From positions 1 to 64,000 of the forward strand of contig JAFLJL010014772.1 of assembly GCA_018398815.1 (NCBI GenBank): DNA of 64,000 bases, in the 5' to 3' direction. A model generated the notes under the pieces. It was not told the origin of the DNA and searched no databases. It saw only the letters and a list, made by a program, of their open reading frames with translations. Position 1 is the first letter of the stretch, and every line of letters starts with the position of its first letter. Both the position numbers and the translations under genes were made by a program. Shown piece by piece: positions 31,916 through 43,751 of this stretch. This DNA is from Conus ventricosus. Lineage: Eukaryota > Mollusca > Gastropoda > Neogastropoda > Conidae.

Positions 31916-32119
31916 TTTTGGGCCCCGCAATTGTTATCAAAACATTTCTAAAAACGAAGGACTGCGGGGGGGGGGTTTTTGTTACAAAATTTTTAAAAAA
32001 AAATTAAAAATGGGCATTCAAATATACTGGCGCAAAAATTTTCTTTTGGGGCCGCACTAAAAATTTTAAAAAATATAGAAAACTGAACTCAAACTTTCCC
32101 CTGTGCCCAGACTGCCTCT

Positions 32120-33170
32120 TTTCAAAAAAAGGTGAGTACCCCCCAATGAAGAGCTATTTTAAAACCCCCCTATTAAAAACGACCACATCAAGAAACGTGG
32201 TTTAGCCCATCCGATGCTTTTTAAAATAAAACCCAAATTTAAAATTTTTTGCTGTGTTTTGCGCTCAACTTTTTTGTGGGGGGGAATGCTGATCTTTTAA
32301 ACACCAACCCTTTTTTAGGTCATGTACAGATTTCATTTTTTTTAAACACCTTAAACGTATTTTGCTGAATTGAAGCCCCAAATAAAAAATGACAAACCTT
32401 TTTAAATCCACCCCCAGCAACAAAATAACATAAGGGGTTTTTTTGAAAGGATCTGTAACAAATTAAATTATTAACATCAACAGATTTTAGACAAAAGGGG
32501 AAATCATAATCAGGGCCGGGCCGACCTTTTTTTTTTCCGGGAAAGGGCACAAAAAGTAAACTATCGCATCCCCCTTTCCCAAAACTTTTTTTTCGGGCCC
32601 AACCCTTTTAAAAGGCCCGGGTCCCAACAGAAAGAGAATAAAACAGCAGGGACAACATTTACTTAGCACTTCAAAGGGGCCAACAAGAGCGGAATAGAAC
32701 GAAAAACACTCTTTTTCTACAAAACGTTTGGGGGGTTTGCTGGGTTCGAAACACGGCGAGATGACATAACTGATCTTTCTACGCTTTGACGCACAAAAAA
32801 AATTTAATTAGAAATTTTAAGGGGACGCCTTTAAATTTCTACATTGATTTACCTTCCCAATTTTTAAAAGGAAAACCAACAGGGTTTTACAATACCCAAG
32901 ATGAAAGTAACTTTGCGTTGGAACGGGTTTTAAATACACCCGCCTTTTTAACCTCAACTCCAGATAGGTACAAAAATTAAACAATAATAAAAAAAATTTC
33001 TTAAAGCAGCAATAAACAAAAGGGTTGGGGAAAAACGACAAAAATTTCCCGGGCCAGTAATATTAAAAACAAAAAAAAGAACGCCCAAGATTAAGTCACC
33101 CCAAATTCCCCCAAGTCCAAACCCCCAAATCATTGAAAGACTAAACAAAGCTCGCGGACTCTGTTCGCGA
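32120..33170 (+). pseudogene. Polinton 2 copy of the conserved unknown protein, noisy
   Basis: Collinear with the reverse complement of 12481-13527. Landmarks include AAAACGACCACATCAAGAAA (32177), CATGTACAGATTTCATTT (32321), AAAGGATCTGTAACAAATT (32446) and GCTCGCGGACTCTGTTCGCG (33150). The frames are broken, and other frames such as 32786-32980 are shadows of this gene. Confidence 0.5.
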
Positions 33171-33231
33171 AGTAAAAAATAATGCCCAAAGAATATGAAA
33201 AACAGGCTTTTTCTGGTTTAAACTGGCCTGG

Positions 33232-34473
33232 GTTTATTTGGGGTTTTTAAATCTTACAAAAATTTAACCCAACTATTAAAAAAACAAATTCCCAAAGTCC
33301 CGGGCCAAAACCAACTATTTTTTCTTCAGAAACAAAACCCAAACCCTGACAATACTCCCCTAACCCCAAAAAAAGCGCCCAAACCTTTTCCCCGCAAATT
33401 TTTTTTTTAAAAAACCCCAAATATCAACGGGTTTTTTTACCATTTTTTATCGGGCGGAGGCTATGGCGGCGGGGTAATAATTTTGGCCCCGCCGCCTGTA
33501 ATACCCAAACACCAATGTATTTAATTGAAAACCCCAAAGGCATTTTATAACGCTTCAAATGTACCCTTCTCCTAAACAGTGTTCGTATTTTTTTCGGGGC
33601 CTAGTGTCGGGGCTTCAAATAAAATTTTTTCGATATTTCTCTTTTTCTTTTTCCTTGATTTTTGGGAAGGGGTCTCGTTAGTAGTCAGACCGTTCTAGCC
33701 CTTTCCCGTTTCTTTCTTTTTCCCAAGTTTTTTTAGTCTTTGTCTTTTTCTTTCTTTAAATCACCCCAAACTTTGATCGCCCAGCCTCAACGTTTTTTTT
33801 CTTTTTTTTCTTTTTAATGCCCCCATATTTTAAACCTATTTTGTAAATTTTTTGTTAATTCCCCCTTTAAAGTTCCCAAAAAGCATAAAATAAAGGGGCC
33901 CTTTTCCGCAGGGGCCAGGGGGGGAGTCGTGTATAGTCTTTAATGCTTTTTTCCCTTCTAAAAACTTTTTTCTGTTTTCCCAATTTGCTTTTATTTTTTC
34001 CATCTCCAAATGTTTTAAAATTTCCTTAAATTCCATTTTTTGTTTTTGGGTTTTAGCTTTTGGGGAGTTTCTGCGGGTGGGGTTTTGAATTTAGCAACCA
34101 CCCTTATCAAATTTTTTTGGTTTTAAAATGAAAAAGGGGGCGTTTTTTAAAATCTTTCACACTGATTTTTTTGTATAATTGTACCCCTTGGCTAAAAATT
34201 TGAGGGGTCGGGTTTTTATTTTGTAACCCCGAACAAGTTGCCCTTTGGGTCTTTTTTACAGAAAAAATGACCTTTTCAAAATTAAAAATCTTTTTGGGGC
34301 CCCTAAAATTGGGGGGTTCTGGCCAAAACTTTTGTAAAATGCTCCGACCGTTTTTTCTTTTTAATTCCCGCCCCCTTTGGGGAGAGCATTGATGATCCGT
34401 GTCAAAGGATCATTTCACTCTATCGTCCCACGATCAAAAAACAAAATCTTCTTAAATTTTAAATTCCTCCCAT
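33232..34473 (-). pseudogene. Polinton 2 coiled-coil/membrane protein, noisy
   Basis: Reverse complement similarity to 11268-12469 across its length: the glycine hinge region near 33450-33490, the helical GTCGTGTATAGTCTTTAATGC region (33927) and the start near CATGTTTTAAAAAAATTAAC at 34471. Frames are broken by homopolymer differences. Confidence 0.5.
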
Positions 34474-34513
34474 GTTTTAAAAAAATTAACTTTTTATTTT
34501 GCTTCATAAAAAA

Positions 34514-35816
34514 ATGTCACAAGAATATGGCCCTCGTTCTTGCCCCCGATAAAACCTAAAAAGCCCTTGGGGCGTAAAGGGGAAATAAGCGGCCCTTTTA
34601 AACTGTTCCAAAAAATTTCCATTTTCTATTGATGGGGATCAAATTTTTACTTTTAAAATTTCCGGACCTAGAGCGGATAAAAGTGTTTGTCCCAAGGCTC
34701 AAACCGTCTTCTTTCAAAAAAAACCGCTTAAACCCAACAGACCCAAACAGGACATTTTGTCCAAATCGGGGCCCGGGAAAACCCGGTTAAAAAAATTTTC
34801 AAAAAAAATTGAGGGCAAAAAAATATTTTTTTTTACACAATCCGAAAAATTTTTTTAAAACCTTTTTCTGATCTATGGCAACCGCAAATGAAAGGGCTGA
34901 TCTTGGGGTTTCAAGGAATCAAAAATGAAGAAGCAAAAAAACAAAAGAATGGGGCCCTGAAAAACAAAAGACGGAAAAAGGGTTTGTAGCCTAAGTTATG
35001 CGAAAGGAAACTTTTTTTCATCCCCCAAGTTTTTGAGTTTTTAAAAGCGCATCCCCATACTTCAAGGAGCTTTAAAAAAACAGATTTTTCATATAAACTA
35101 ACTTTTAATACCAAAAATATGTTATTATATCTAAAAAGACCCGGAGAAAAGTACAGCTTTTCTGACACTCGTTAGATTTTTGAACGTTTTTAAACAACCC
35201 CTTATTTTAGAAAGGGCCGTTTGACCCAACAATATCAGTCACAATTACAATATTTTTTTTTTCCGGAAAAGGTTAAACTTTCAAAAATATCCTAAAAGAA
35301 AGGGAAGACAAAAAAGGAATTTTTTTTAGTCCCAACCCCCCCAAAAAAGATCGTTTAAAAGGTATTTTTTTGCTGGGCAAGATGAAAACCTTTCCAAAAG
35401 ACAAACTGAAAATTTTTTAATCCAAAAATAACGAAAGGCAATGTAAAATTTGGGAGGCAGTCCAAACCCAAAAAATCACCTAGCGGTTTAAACCCTTTAA
35501 TAAAGCTTTTTGGAGAAAAAAAAAACTGTTTGGGAGGGGGAGGTTAAAAACCCAACATTTAAACCTTGTGTCAAAGATTTGCATCTTCACAGCGTTAGAT
35601 TTGGGATATTATTTAAAAACGAAAACTTTGGGGATTGACCAAAGGGTCCACAGAGGATAATAAGTTACTTGAAACGGGAAAAGGGGAGAGACAAATAAAC
35701 ATTCAAATTGAAAAAGAAAAAAAGGGGAAAAGGGCCCAAAAACCCCTTATTGTATTTGTTTTTAATATATATGCGCAGCGTTTATTAAAATAACAGATTT
35801 TGAAAATATACAATTA
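34514..35816 (+). pseudogene. Polinton 2 major capsid protein, noisy
   Basis: The start ATGTCACAAGAATATGG at 34514 matches the Polinton 1 capsid start. Further matches are ACAAATCGGG-type jelly-roll segments, GCAACCGCAAATGAAAGGGC (34878), CACAGCGTTAGATTTGG (35588) and AAATTGAAAAAGAAAAAAAG (35706) before the stop near 35816. It stands head-to-head with the coiled-coil gene across about 40 bases, as in Polinton 1. No continuous frame, but the surrounding sequence is low quality. Confidence 0.55.
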
Positions 35817-35841
35817 AAAAAATTTTTCATTTTTAAAAAGC

Positions 35842-36590
35842 ATTCTGGGCCCGGGTTTTTTCCAAATGTGCCTAACCCCGCGCCGCCCCCCCCAAAAGAA
35901 AAGAAGTAAAAACCCAGATAAAAACCTTCAAATCCCAATATTTCGCAAAAGCAGCAAATAACTAGGCAAGACCTTTTTTAAAATACAAGGGAAAACCAAA
36001 AAAGGTATTCGCTGCCTTTAATTTCTGTTTTCATATGTTAATACTGGGGCATCGCCCATAATTTTTTTTACAGCAGGGAAAGAGGTTGGTCTCTTAGCAA
36101 AAGGGCATTTGGCGCCCCCCGCAGCTTTTCCTCTAGAGGGTTTTTTCTTTAGCCTCGGCTTGTTTCATTTTGCGGGAAGTGGCTGGGAAAAAATTAAAAA
36201 AATAAACTCCAAAAGCACACAGCTATTTCAAATAATTTAAAGGCAAACTTAGTTTCGTTTTTAAAATGACAATAAAAAAAAGCCCTACTGACCCCAAACA
36301 TCCCCGGGTGAAAATTTTTCTTTTTTAAAAAAGGCCCCCCCAAATTTTTTTTTATGACTTTCAAAAGACAAAAAATTTGATCTTCCCAAAAAAACGAGGA
36401 CAACTTTTTCTCCCCAAAACCCCCCGCCGAGCAAATAAAAAAGGAATGCTTAAAAAAATAAACCAGACATTAAACTCTGTTCTAAACAGCTCACCGTAAC
36501 AACAAAAAGGGGGTTTATACTTTTTGTTTAATTTTCCAAGCACAAAAAGACCGTTGAAATTGATTCCCGATTAAGTTTTTTTTTTTTAAT
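35842..36590 (+). pseudogene. Polinton 2 Gly/Ala-rich hydrophobic protein, noisy
   Basis: Corresponds to 9247-9941 (minus). Matches include CAAATGTGCCTAACCCCGCG (35863) for the N-terminal proline stretch, GCAAAAGGGCATTTGGCGCC-type small-residue region (36100) and AACGAGGACAACTTTTTCTC (36391) near the end. Confidence 0.45.
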
Positions 36591-36627
36591 TTTTAAAAAA
36601 AAATTTTTATTAGAAAAGAAACTCAAC

Positions 36628-39600
36628 ATGGGTAAAATATAAAAAGGAACCCCAACCCAATTGTTTTTAAAGGGAAAGCTTGAGAGAGAGCGTTTTTTCA
36701 AGAGCACTGAATGGGGAAAAAGATTTAAATCATTGATCCAACAAACTAAAAAGGCAAGCTTTTTTTCAGGCAATTTCTCAAGTTTCCCGGGAAAAAATAA
36801 CAATAGACCCCCCCCATTAAAGTAATGTTACTGTTTTTTAAACGACAAAGAAAAAATAAATGAAGAAAAAAACTAGAAGTCTGGGGCCAAATAAACAACA
36901 GAACCCATTCTTTCTCATAAAGACAAAACACCCGGGTTTGGGGAGACGAACTGCCCTTTCACCAAATTTTGGGGCGCTGCCGCTAAAGAAGCCAAAAAAG
37001 AGGGCTCTGGTTTGGGCAAGGGGGAAGTTTTTTGAAATCCGATAAAACAGCAAAATATGCACCGATTGGGTTTGGGAAGTCTTACATTCCACGCCTCGAG
37101 AGTTGGAAACGAAAAGAGCATTCTAAACATAAAGAAACCAGACAACAAATGTTTTATTGGGTGTTTTCCGCAAGGCCGCATATAAACCCCAAAAAAAAGC
37201 AGAGAGAGTGGCTAACTACCCTTAAAAATCAAAGATCTTAACCCTTTTGGGGGTTCCTTTTCCCGTGATTAGACCAAATTTATTTATTTTAAAACAAAAC
37301 AAACCAAAAACCGTCAATATTTTAAAAATGGGATGAGGAAAAAAAAAATCACGCCCCATTTAAAAATGTCTAAAAACAGCCCAACAAATTTCGAACCAGA
37401 CAAAAATCATGTTTACTTAAATACTGATGTTTTCACCTGCAGGGCTACCGCATTACACATTGATTCGAAAAAATGAAATTTAAAAAAATTTAGCATGCTT
37501 TAAAGAATGGCATTTAAAAAAGAATTCTGCAAAAATTTTTAAAAAGAATGCCATCTGTTTTTAAACCGCAAGCCCAACCTAAAAACATTGTATCGCCCGT
37601 TGACTGTAAAACAGAACAATTACCCCCCCCCTGATCTAAAGTTTTGTTTTAAGAAAATGGAAAAAACTGCCCAAAATTCTCCATACTAATTTTCCCCAAC
37701 TTCGATCGCTTATTTTCCTTATGAAGGCCCGCCACAAAAAAATTTTGAAAAAAAAGTCCCTTTAAAAGTAAACATCCCAAAATTTTTCAAATTTTCTTTC
37801 ACATTTCAGGGCGGATTGGGGCCCTTCAAACCAGAAATTGGGATTGAGGGCCCCGAAGCGGGAAAAAACTTCTTAGAACGCAATTTAGAAATGGGTTTAA
37901 AGACTGTTCTAATAATCTTAAAAATTAAACTGAATCAAAAGACGCCTGAAGACCAACAACAGTATGACTCAGCCACACATTTTGGGTTTTTTAGGGGGGG
38001 GGTTTTGAACTCAGGGAAGAAGCAACAAATCCAAAAGTTAAAAGACCAGACACATTTGCGAAAGTTTTAGAGGAGCAGCGCACAGTAAATGCAAAACTTT
38101 AACAAAAATTAACCTAAGACTGGGGCTGCCCATCTTTTCATAAATTTCAGGGGACGACCCTCATCTATTAAAAAAACAGTGGGCATGCCTTCAGGGTTTT
38201 CAAACATTCACAGTCATCAGAAAAGTACATTTCTTTAAAACTAAATAAATGTCTTTTTAGGGCTCTAAAGCAAAACAAGATGGGGTTTTTTTAAGGCCCC
38301 TGGCTATGTTTCCCTTAAAATCCTTTCCCAAAAAACGGAAGAATATTTTACCCAACTCTCGTTTAAAAAACGTTTAAAAATTTTAGTAAAATGAACAGTT
38401 GGGGAAAGGTTTTTTTTAAGAACACTTTCCCCCAAAGGGGGGCCCTTTTTTTCCCAGTCTTTGAAAAGGACTTTATGATTCTGATTACCCGCATGGGGCA
38501 AGATGCGTGGGGATAATTTTAAATGAAAAAAGATGGAGAACATAACTCCCCACTTGATGGGGTGATACATTTTTTGATGGCGGAACCTCTTTGAAAATTA
38601 TAAAAAAACCCCATTAAAAATTATAGCTTGGGTCCCCGCATTACCTTTCTGGCGCCCGGGGTAGCTTTGGGTCTTTCTTAAAGTTTTCTGGAGTACAAAT
38701 TTTAAAATTGTTTAATTTAAACCCAAAGGGTTCAGAGATTGAAAAAAAGGATTGCGGGAGGGAAATTTGTAAAGGCGTTGCATCATTTTCTGTAAAACAA
38801 ACAACAAATTTCTTGGACACTATTATCCCCAATTTAAAAAATCTAAAATTTCTCAGGAATTTTAAAGCAAAAAATCTGAAAAAGGGGAATTGGGGCAAAC
38901 ACTTCCCCTTACGCAACTTAAAAAAATTTCACAGGGGGTAATCCCAAAAAAAAATTTAAAAAGCAAATTTAAAGGGGTTTTTCAGTTTGTCGCCGGTTTA
39001 AACCCGCCGGGGGTTTTATTTTAAAGTTTACTTTGAATAAACCTCATGAACTCCCCTACCCACATAATTTACTACCCATTAGCAGCAGAAAAATCAAAAA
39101 CGAATCCAAGAGAGCCGCCTAAACTTGTGCCTAACTTCGAGGCCAAAAAAAAATTTTGTCTGCCCAAACAGACTTTTTACCAAAATTTTTTAAAAGGGAA
39201 AGTTTAAGTTGACAGCAGTTCATCGCATAAATTTCTTTTTTATCAAGAACATTTATGAAAACCCTACATTAAAAAGAACACTGAACTCAGAAAAAATTCC
39301 CCCAGAGCTTTAAAAAAGACTTTTTTTAATTGAAAGAACAAAAAAAGCTGTTTCGGAAAACTATGGAGAAAAACCCCCCAAACTAAAATGTCAATTAGCA
39401 CCAAAGAGAACAAGCATTTAAACTGACTTTAAAAACCCAATTATCGGGCTTCAAAATTTCATGATCAGCTTTTTTTAAATATGAAAAAAAAGAAAGTCAA
39501 AAAAAAAAAAAAACCTGTATTTATTTTTGGGGTTTTCGTTTTAGGGAAATTTTCAAAGCTTTTGATGTTAGAGTTTTTTTTAAAGACTACTTTAAAGGGG

Positions 39601-40121
39601 GGCCCACCAGTCCGAGGGACTTACACAGATACAGATAGTTTTGTTATAATATTCCTACTGAAGACATCTAAAGAAAAAGGAAACCGAAATGGGTTTAAAG
39701 GGGGAAGCAGGGTGGATGACACGTCCGATTATCCAAAAGGGCTCGCCTTTAAAAATTCAATTACTAACAAGAAGGGTTTTTGGAAAGGAAAAATAATTAT
39801 CTGGAAAGGTAATCAAGGATAAATGGGGTTAAGGGCCCAAAAAAGTTTATATTTCGACCAAGGGGAAAAACATTTGGGAAAAACAAAAAGGGAAAATTTT
39901 CGCACGTTTGCAATTTAAACATATCACTTCCCCCTAAAAAAGAAACACGGGTTTTGGGAATAAGACCTTTTCCCTTCCAAAAGACAAAGGAAAAAATGCA
40001 TCTAAACTACATGAAACAACACAACAATTTTAACAAAGAAGGCATTAGATAAACAAACACAAAACGGTTTTTTTGTTTTAAACCAGAATTTTCAATGCAT
40101 TTGTCATTATAGAACCTAAAT
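36628..40121 (+). pseudogene. Polinton 2 DNA polymerase B, noisy
   Basis: The start ATGGGTAAAATATA at 36628 parallels the Polinton 1 start. Recognisable parts are CTTGAGAGAGAGCG (36675), AAATATGCACCGATTGGG to ATTCCACGCC (37054-37094, encoding the KYAPIG stretch), CAGCAGTTCATCGCATAA (39218) and ACACAGATACAGATAGTTTT (39624), which encodes the catalytic TDTDSF. The final codons are near 40110. Length agrees with Polinton 1. It contains the uninterrupted version of the site where Polinton 1 inserted (39102-39120). All breaks are in the low-quality block. Confidence 0.65.
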
Positions 40122-40144
40122 TAAAATTTAAAACGGAAATGTGT

Positions 40145-41060
40145 CTTTGGGGGGATTAACTGCAGTTCTCCTTTACAAAAATCTTTGGGCCCGGTTTTTT
40201 GTTGTTCATTTTTTCGGGAAATAATACACGGGGGATTCATTTTACAATTCTTTTTATTTCATAAGTCAACACTCCAAAAATGGATCTGTTGCCCTGATGC
40301 GAGTGTCCCCTTCTGCTTCCCCCGGTAAATAAAGGTACCTTACTTTCAAACCAAATGGTAATAGTTTGCCGGATGAAGTCTCTCCTTCAACAACATTTAT
40401 TGTTTTTCTTTTGATTGCTTGTACTGCTTTAGCCCTTTAAATTCTTCATTATTCATTGCGCGCAAAACTGAGGCAGTCTTCTAACCCATTCTGTGTTGCG
40501 AGAGTTTCAATAAGCTCTCTGTGATACTGGTAGGAGAAAAGTCTTTCAGCTAACTGTTTGTTAAAGTTTTCAACTAAAGCCTGTGATCTGTGAACTCCCG
40601 AATGCCTCTTCTAATAGTAACTCTGTGTTTTAACAATAATTGATTCACTTGGCCTTTAAATTCTTTTCCATCGTCGACTTGAATCATGCGGGATAAGTTA
40701 GCGGGCCTCGTGGTATATCAGTTGTATGGCAACAGCAACAGCAAAGCACTCTTTTGTGTTAATGTTCCGCATCTTTGTATCTTGAAGCTATGTCAATGAC
40801 TGTGAGTGCGTACTTAAATCTTTTTCGTCTAATCCTATCAGAGGGTAAATATAGAAGATCCATTTGATGAGTGTCGTCGTATTGTATTCACAAAGTGTGT
40901 CTCTGTATTCGTTTGGGCGCAGGTAAATAAATTTGCCAAATCGCTTGTTTAGATAACCATTCTTTTGCTGTTTGTTCACTGACTCCAGCTGCTTGGCTTA
41001 GCTTTTTAATGCTGCGATTCCCTTCCAATATCCTTTGGGCGAATAATAGATTTTGTTCAT
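40145..41060 (-). CDS. Polinton 2 integrase, retroviral-type (frameshifted)
   Basis: Starts MNKIYYSPKGYWKGIAALKK at 41060, followed by a helix-turn-helix-like SQAAGVSEQTAKEWLSKQ. After a frame change near 40885 comes DLLYLPSDRIRRKRFKYA and LTVIDI, where the Asp is the first catalytic acidic residue of the DDE core. A later segment is a VDDGKEF-type region (about 40670), and the C-terminal basic YEIKRIVK segment lies near 40230. About 300 codons. It would cut and join element ends and generate the target duplications seen here. It is convergent with PolB and starts 7 bases after the next gene on the same strand. Several one-base breaks remain even in this cleaner region. Confidence 0.8.
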
Positions 41061-41067
41061 TTTTTAT

Positions 41068-41471
41068 TCAGCCAATATTATGCGCAACAAAATACACAAC
41101 GGCCATACCAACGACAATAAACCCGATTTCTTGCATCTTTTGTTTTTCTGATGGTGAAGAAGTCACTGAATTTTGGTGGGGCAATGTCTCGATTGGTTTT
41201 GCCTGTTACAAGATAATATTGTTTTTATTGCTTGATCAACATTTTAAAAATGTGTAAGCTGCATGCCCCTGTTTTTTCAGTGTGTCATTAATAAAATCTA
41301 ACTGCTCAAGTCTCTGCTTTTCAAGGCGTCTTGTCAGCTGCTAGTTCTCCATAGCTTTTGTATGTCTTTTCTCGTCGCCGTCATCCCGCAGTTTACTAAA
41401 TGCGAAATTACTTCCGCTAAAAGCAAGCGCATCACCACAGCGCCGCCTATCATTATTGCGAGTGAAGCCAT
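41068..41471 (-). CDS. Small two-hydrophobic-segment Polinton protein, about 134 aa (frameshifted)
   Basis: Starts MASLAIMIGGAVVMRLLLAE, an N-terminal hydrophobic helix. A charged helical middle part contains RRLEKQRLEQLDFINDTLKK and TGKTNRDIAPPKFSDF. It ends in a second hydrophobic helix, IGFIVVGMAVVYFVAHNIG, directly before TGA. The design suggests a small membrane protein with an interior coiled coil. It is found at the same position in all three Polintons here. Function unknown. Confidence 0.6.
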
Positions 41472-41494
41472 TTTTTATAAATGTATTTTTTTTC

Positions 41495-41724
41495 TTACAT
41501 ATTTATATTGTCTGGAATTATTCCTTGCTTAACTAGAAAATCTTTCGTAGCAAACGAAGCTGCAACAATAGCAATCAGCTTTGCTGAATCCTCAAGGTCT
41601 AGTTTGCCAAGATCTGCTGGTTTAATTCTTAACAGGCTTTTACCAAGCATTGAGTATCCTACACTTAGTCCTCCAATAACAGCAGAATGGTATACAAGGT
41701 TGGTAACAGTTTTTCAGTGCTCAT
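41495..41724 (-). CDS. Small conserved Polinton protein, about 76 aa
   Basis: MSTEK at 41724, a break near 41700, then AVIGGLSVGYSMLGKSLLRI, KPADLGKLDLEDSAKLIAIV, ASFATKDFLVKQGIIPDNIN and a stop. A hydrophobic helix with a Gly-rich turn is followed by an amphipathic helix. Present upstream of the integrase in each Polinton copy, on the same strand. I recall similar small proteins in other Polintons but no known function. Confidence 0.6.
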
Positions 41725-41760
41725 TTTTATAAAATAAAATAATTATAATTATTAAAAAAC

Positions 41761-42269
41761 ATGAACAGTGATGATCTCCTACAGCACAAGGCAGCCTAAA
41801 CCTTCCTGAACTTATGAATGACCAAGTTGGAAGACCAAGCTATTAGCCCAAAAAGGAGAGGCTGTATTCTTTGGCAGCATGTGGGAAAACAAAACAGTTC
41901 CTCGGAACTGAATTCAGCATAGAACAGATTCAACAGATGTCGCCGCAAGACATTTTAAAGTATCATAACAGGTATGAAGCGCAGCTGGGGTCTAGAATGG
42001 TGAAAAGTGTGGGCAAAACGTTCTTAGTTTGTACACTAAACTAGTCAGTAGATTTTGCTCCCATTGATTCTGAACAAGATCTTACGTATGATTTAACGCA
42101 AGATCCAGTTTTAACAAAGTCATTAGAGTCTCTAGGATGTGATCTATACTACAGATTTGGAACATTGTTATCGCCATTAATCATGGGATTAATAACTTTT
42201 AATCATATAGATTTTGTTTCCCTTCAAAATGAGCGAGCTGGAAAAATCATCAGAACCAGAAACATTTGA
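41761..42269 (+). CDS. Conserved Polinton protein, about 170 aa, unknown function (frameshifted)
   Basis: Starts MNSDDL, with breaks near 41797, 41905 and 42030. Conserved segments are TEFSIEQIQQMSPQDILKYH, NRYEAQLGSRMVKSVG, DLTYDLTQDPVLTKSLES and LGCDLYYRFGTLLSPLIMG, the last hydrophobic. Divergent from the preceding gene with about 36 bases between starts, suggesting a shared bidirectional promoter. It overlaps the next gene by about 30 bases. Confidence 0.6.
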
Positions 42270-42476
42270 ATCAGGTGGAGAAAGTAACCAAGCCGAAAAT
42301 CAGCAGAAAACACTGAATCTTGGTGGAGACCAGTGAAAAGCATCCTCATCCTGGCGTGTTAAAGCAGGAAAAATATTAGCAGAGTGGAACAGACAAAAAA
42401 AATTAATGTTACAGAATATGACTCACATGAAAACATAACACCGCCAACGCCAGAACAATTATTCAATGCCCGCTAA
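42239..42476 (+). CDS. Small acidic Polinton protein, about 79 aa (frameshifted)
   Basis: Starts MSELEKSSEPETFESGGESN at 42239 and ends TPPTPEQLFNAR at 42476, with a frame change near 42330. Hydrophilic and Ser/Glu-rich at the N-terminus, basic RVEQTKK in the middle. Homologous patches occur in Polinton 1 (about 2940-3170). Function unknown. Confidence 0.45.
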
Positions 42477-42757
42477 AAAAACTCCATGTGATACAAGACC
42501 TACAGCACCAAAGTCATCATGAATATTGAACTTAAACATTGCCATTTTTGCGCCATTGCTGCAGGTGGGCAGTTATTACGGTTATAAAATATATCACACA
42601 ATGGCAGCAGAAACAAAAGTCAATCAAAAAAATCTGAACCACTAAATACAGAAAAGACAACTGCACGCCAAAACCGCCAACAACAAAAGATCATTTGACC
42701 CATTCAAATGAATAATATTTTAAGAACTTAATTTTAATTTTTTTATAAAAATAGATC

Positions 42758-42960
42758 ATGGCGTATTATAAAATGATAAAGTCAATAAATAAAGACAGGA
42801 GTCTATAAAAGACATTTCCATAAACCAGAATTGTAATCAATCTTGCTTAGGATGTAAGGCCTTCATAAGACAAGCAGAGAACGCTGAGCAAGACATCCTC
42901 AACGATGACGCGTTTTTTGAGGCGTGTGTATACTATATAGACATCTGCTATTTAAGATAA
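42758..42960 (+). CDS. Small cysteine-containing Polinton protein, about 67 aa (frameshifted)
   Basis: Starts MAYYKMIKSINK at 42758. After a break near 42805 it reads INQNCNQSCLGCKAFIRQAE, NAEQDILNDDAFFEACVYYI and DICYLR before TAA. The CNQSCLGC cluster plus two later Cys could bind a metal. A degraded copy lies at the matching place in Polinton 1. It is the last gene before the minisatellite. Confidence 0.45.
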
Positions 42961-43009
42961 AAACATAGATTGTATTTTTTTGATAATTAAAGATAACTTG
43001 AATACTTAA

Positions 43010-43155
43010 AGGATGACTTAGTTATGATCTGAGGTGACTTAATCAAGAACTTAGAAGTTACTTGATCAAGAACATATTAGGAACTTGAAGTAACTTAATT
43101 AAAAACTTAATTAAGAACTTGGGTGACTTAATTAAAAACTTAATTAAGACTTGGG
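43010..43155 (+). repeat. AT-rich minisatellite of Polinton 2
   Basis: Units of about 25-30 bases on the pattern AACTTAATTAAGAACTTGAG and GTGACTT. The same array marks the same place in Polinton 0 (25520-25748 and 47518-47700) and Polinton 1 (about 2120-2370, reverse). It contains TTAA in each unit, the required piggyBac target. Confidence 0.85.
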
Positions 43156-43174
43156 CGACTTGGGGTAGGAGTGT

Positions 43175-43350
43175 GTGTGGTGTACACAGGGGTGGGGTGG
43201 AGGACGTGCGTGCGTGGGGTGGGGGTGGGGGACGTGCGTGCGGGGTGGGGGACGTGCGTGCGTGGTGGGGGGGGGGACGTGCGTGCGTGGGGTGGGGGTG
43301 GGGGGACGTGCGTGCGTGGGTGGGGGTGGGGGACGTGCGTGCGTGTGTGT
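43175..43350 (+). repeat. G-rich tandem repeat with G-quadruplex potential
   Basis: Five to six units of GGGGACGTGCGTGCGTGG or close variants, about 25-30 bases each, with runs of three to nine G. The complementary C-rich tract is found in Polinton 1 (1950-2165). Reading frames on both strands through it are repeat artefacts. Confidence 0.85.
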
Positions 43351-43751
43351 GCGCGCACCTTGATTATTTATAAGAACGAATGTTCAGAATATAATATAGT
43401 TATTATCAAAAAACAACAAAACAACAACAATAACAGCACACACGCACAAACATTTAAAAAATAAGGAAGTGCTTGCATAGGGAAATGGAAAGGGTTTATG
43501 GTTGGCGCTTAAGTGCCGTAAATTCAAGACGGCTGCCGGTCTCTCTGTCAACTGAAGATTATTCAAAGCAGCCACCAAGTGCATTTATCAAAAGCTTGAT
43601 TTAATAAACAAGACAGTTGAATAAAGTACATTCTGTGGCCGCCCAAAGGCAGCCAAAAAAGTTGAAGCAGGACGTTGAAGCGAAGCAGTGAAGCCAGTAA
43701 TCACAGCAATATATACAAAGTCATGAAGTGCTTGGTGGAAATTCAAGGCAG

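Noticed and set aside
32786..32980. 64-codon frame in Polinton 2 as a novel gene
   Set aside because: It is an alternative frame of the conserved gene that aligns with the reverse complement of 12481-13527.
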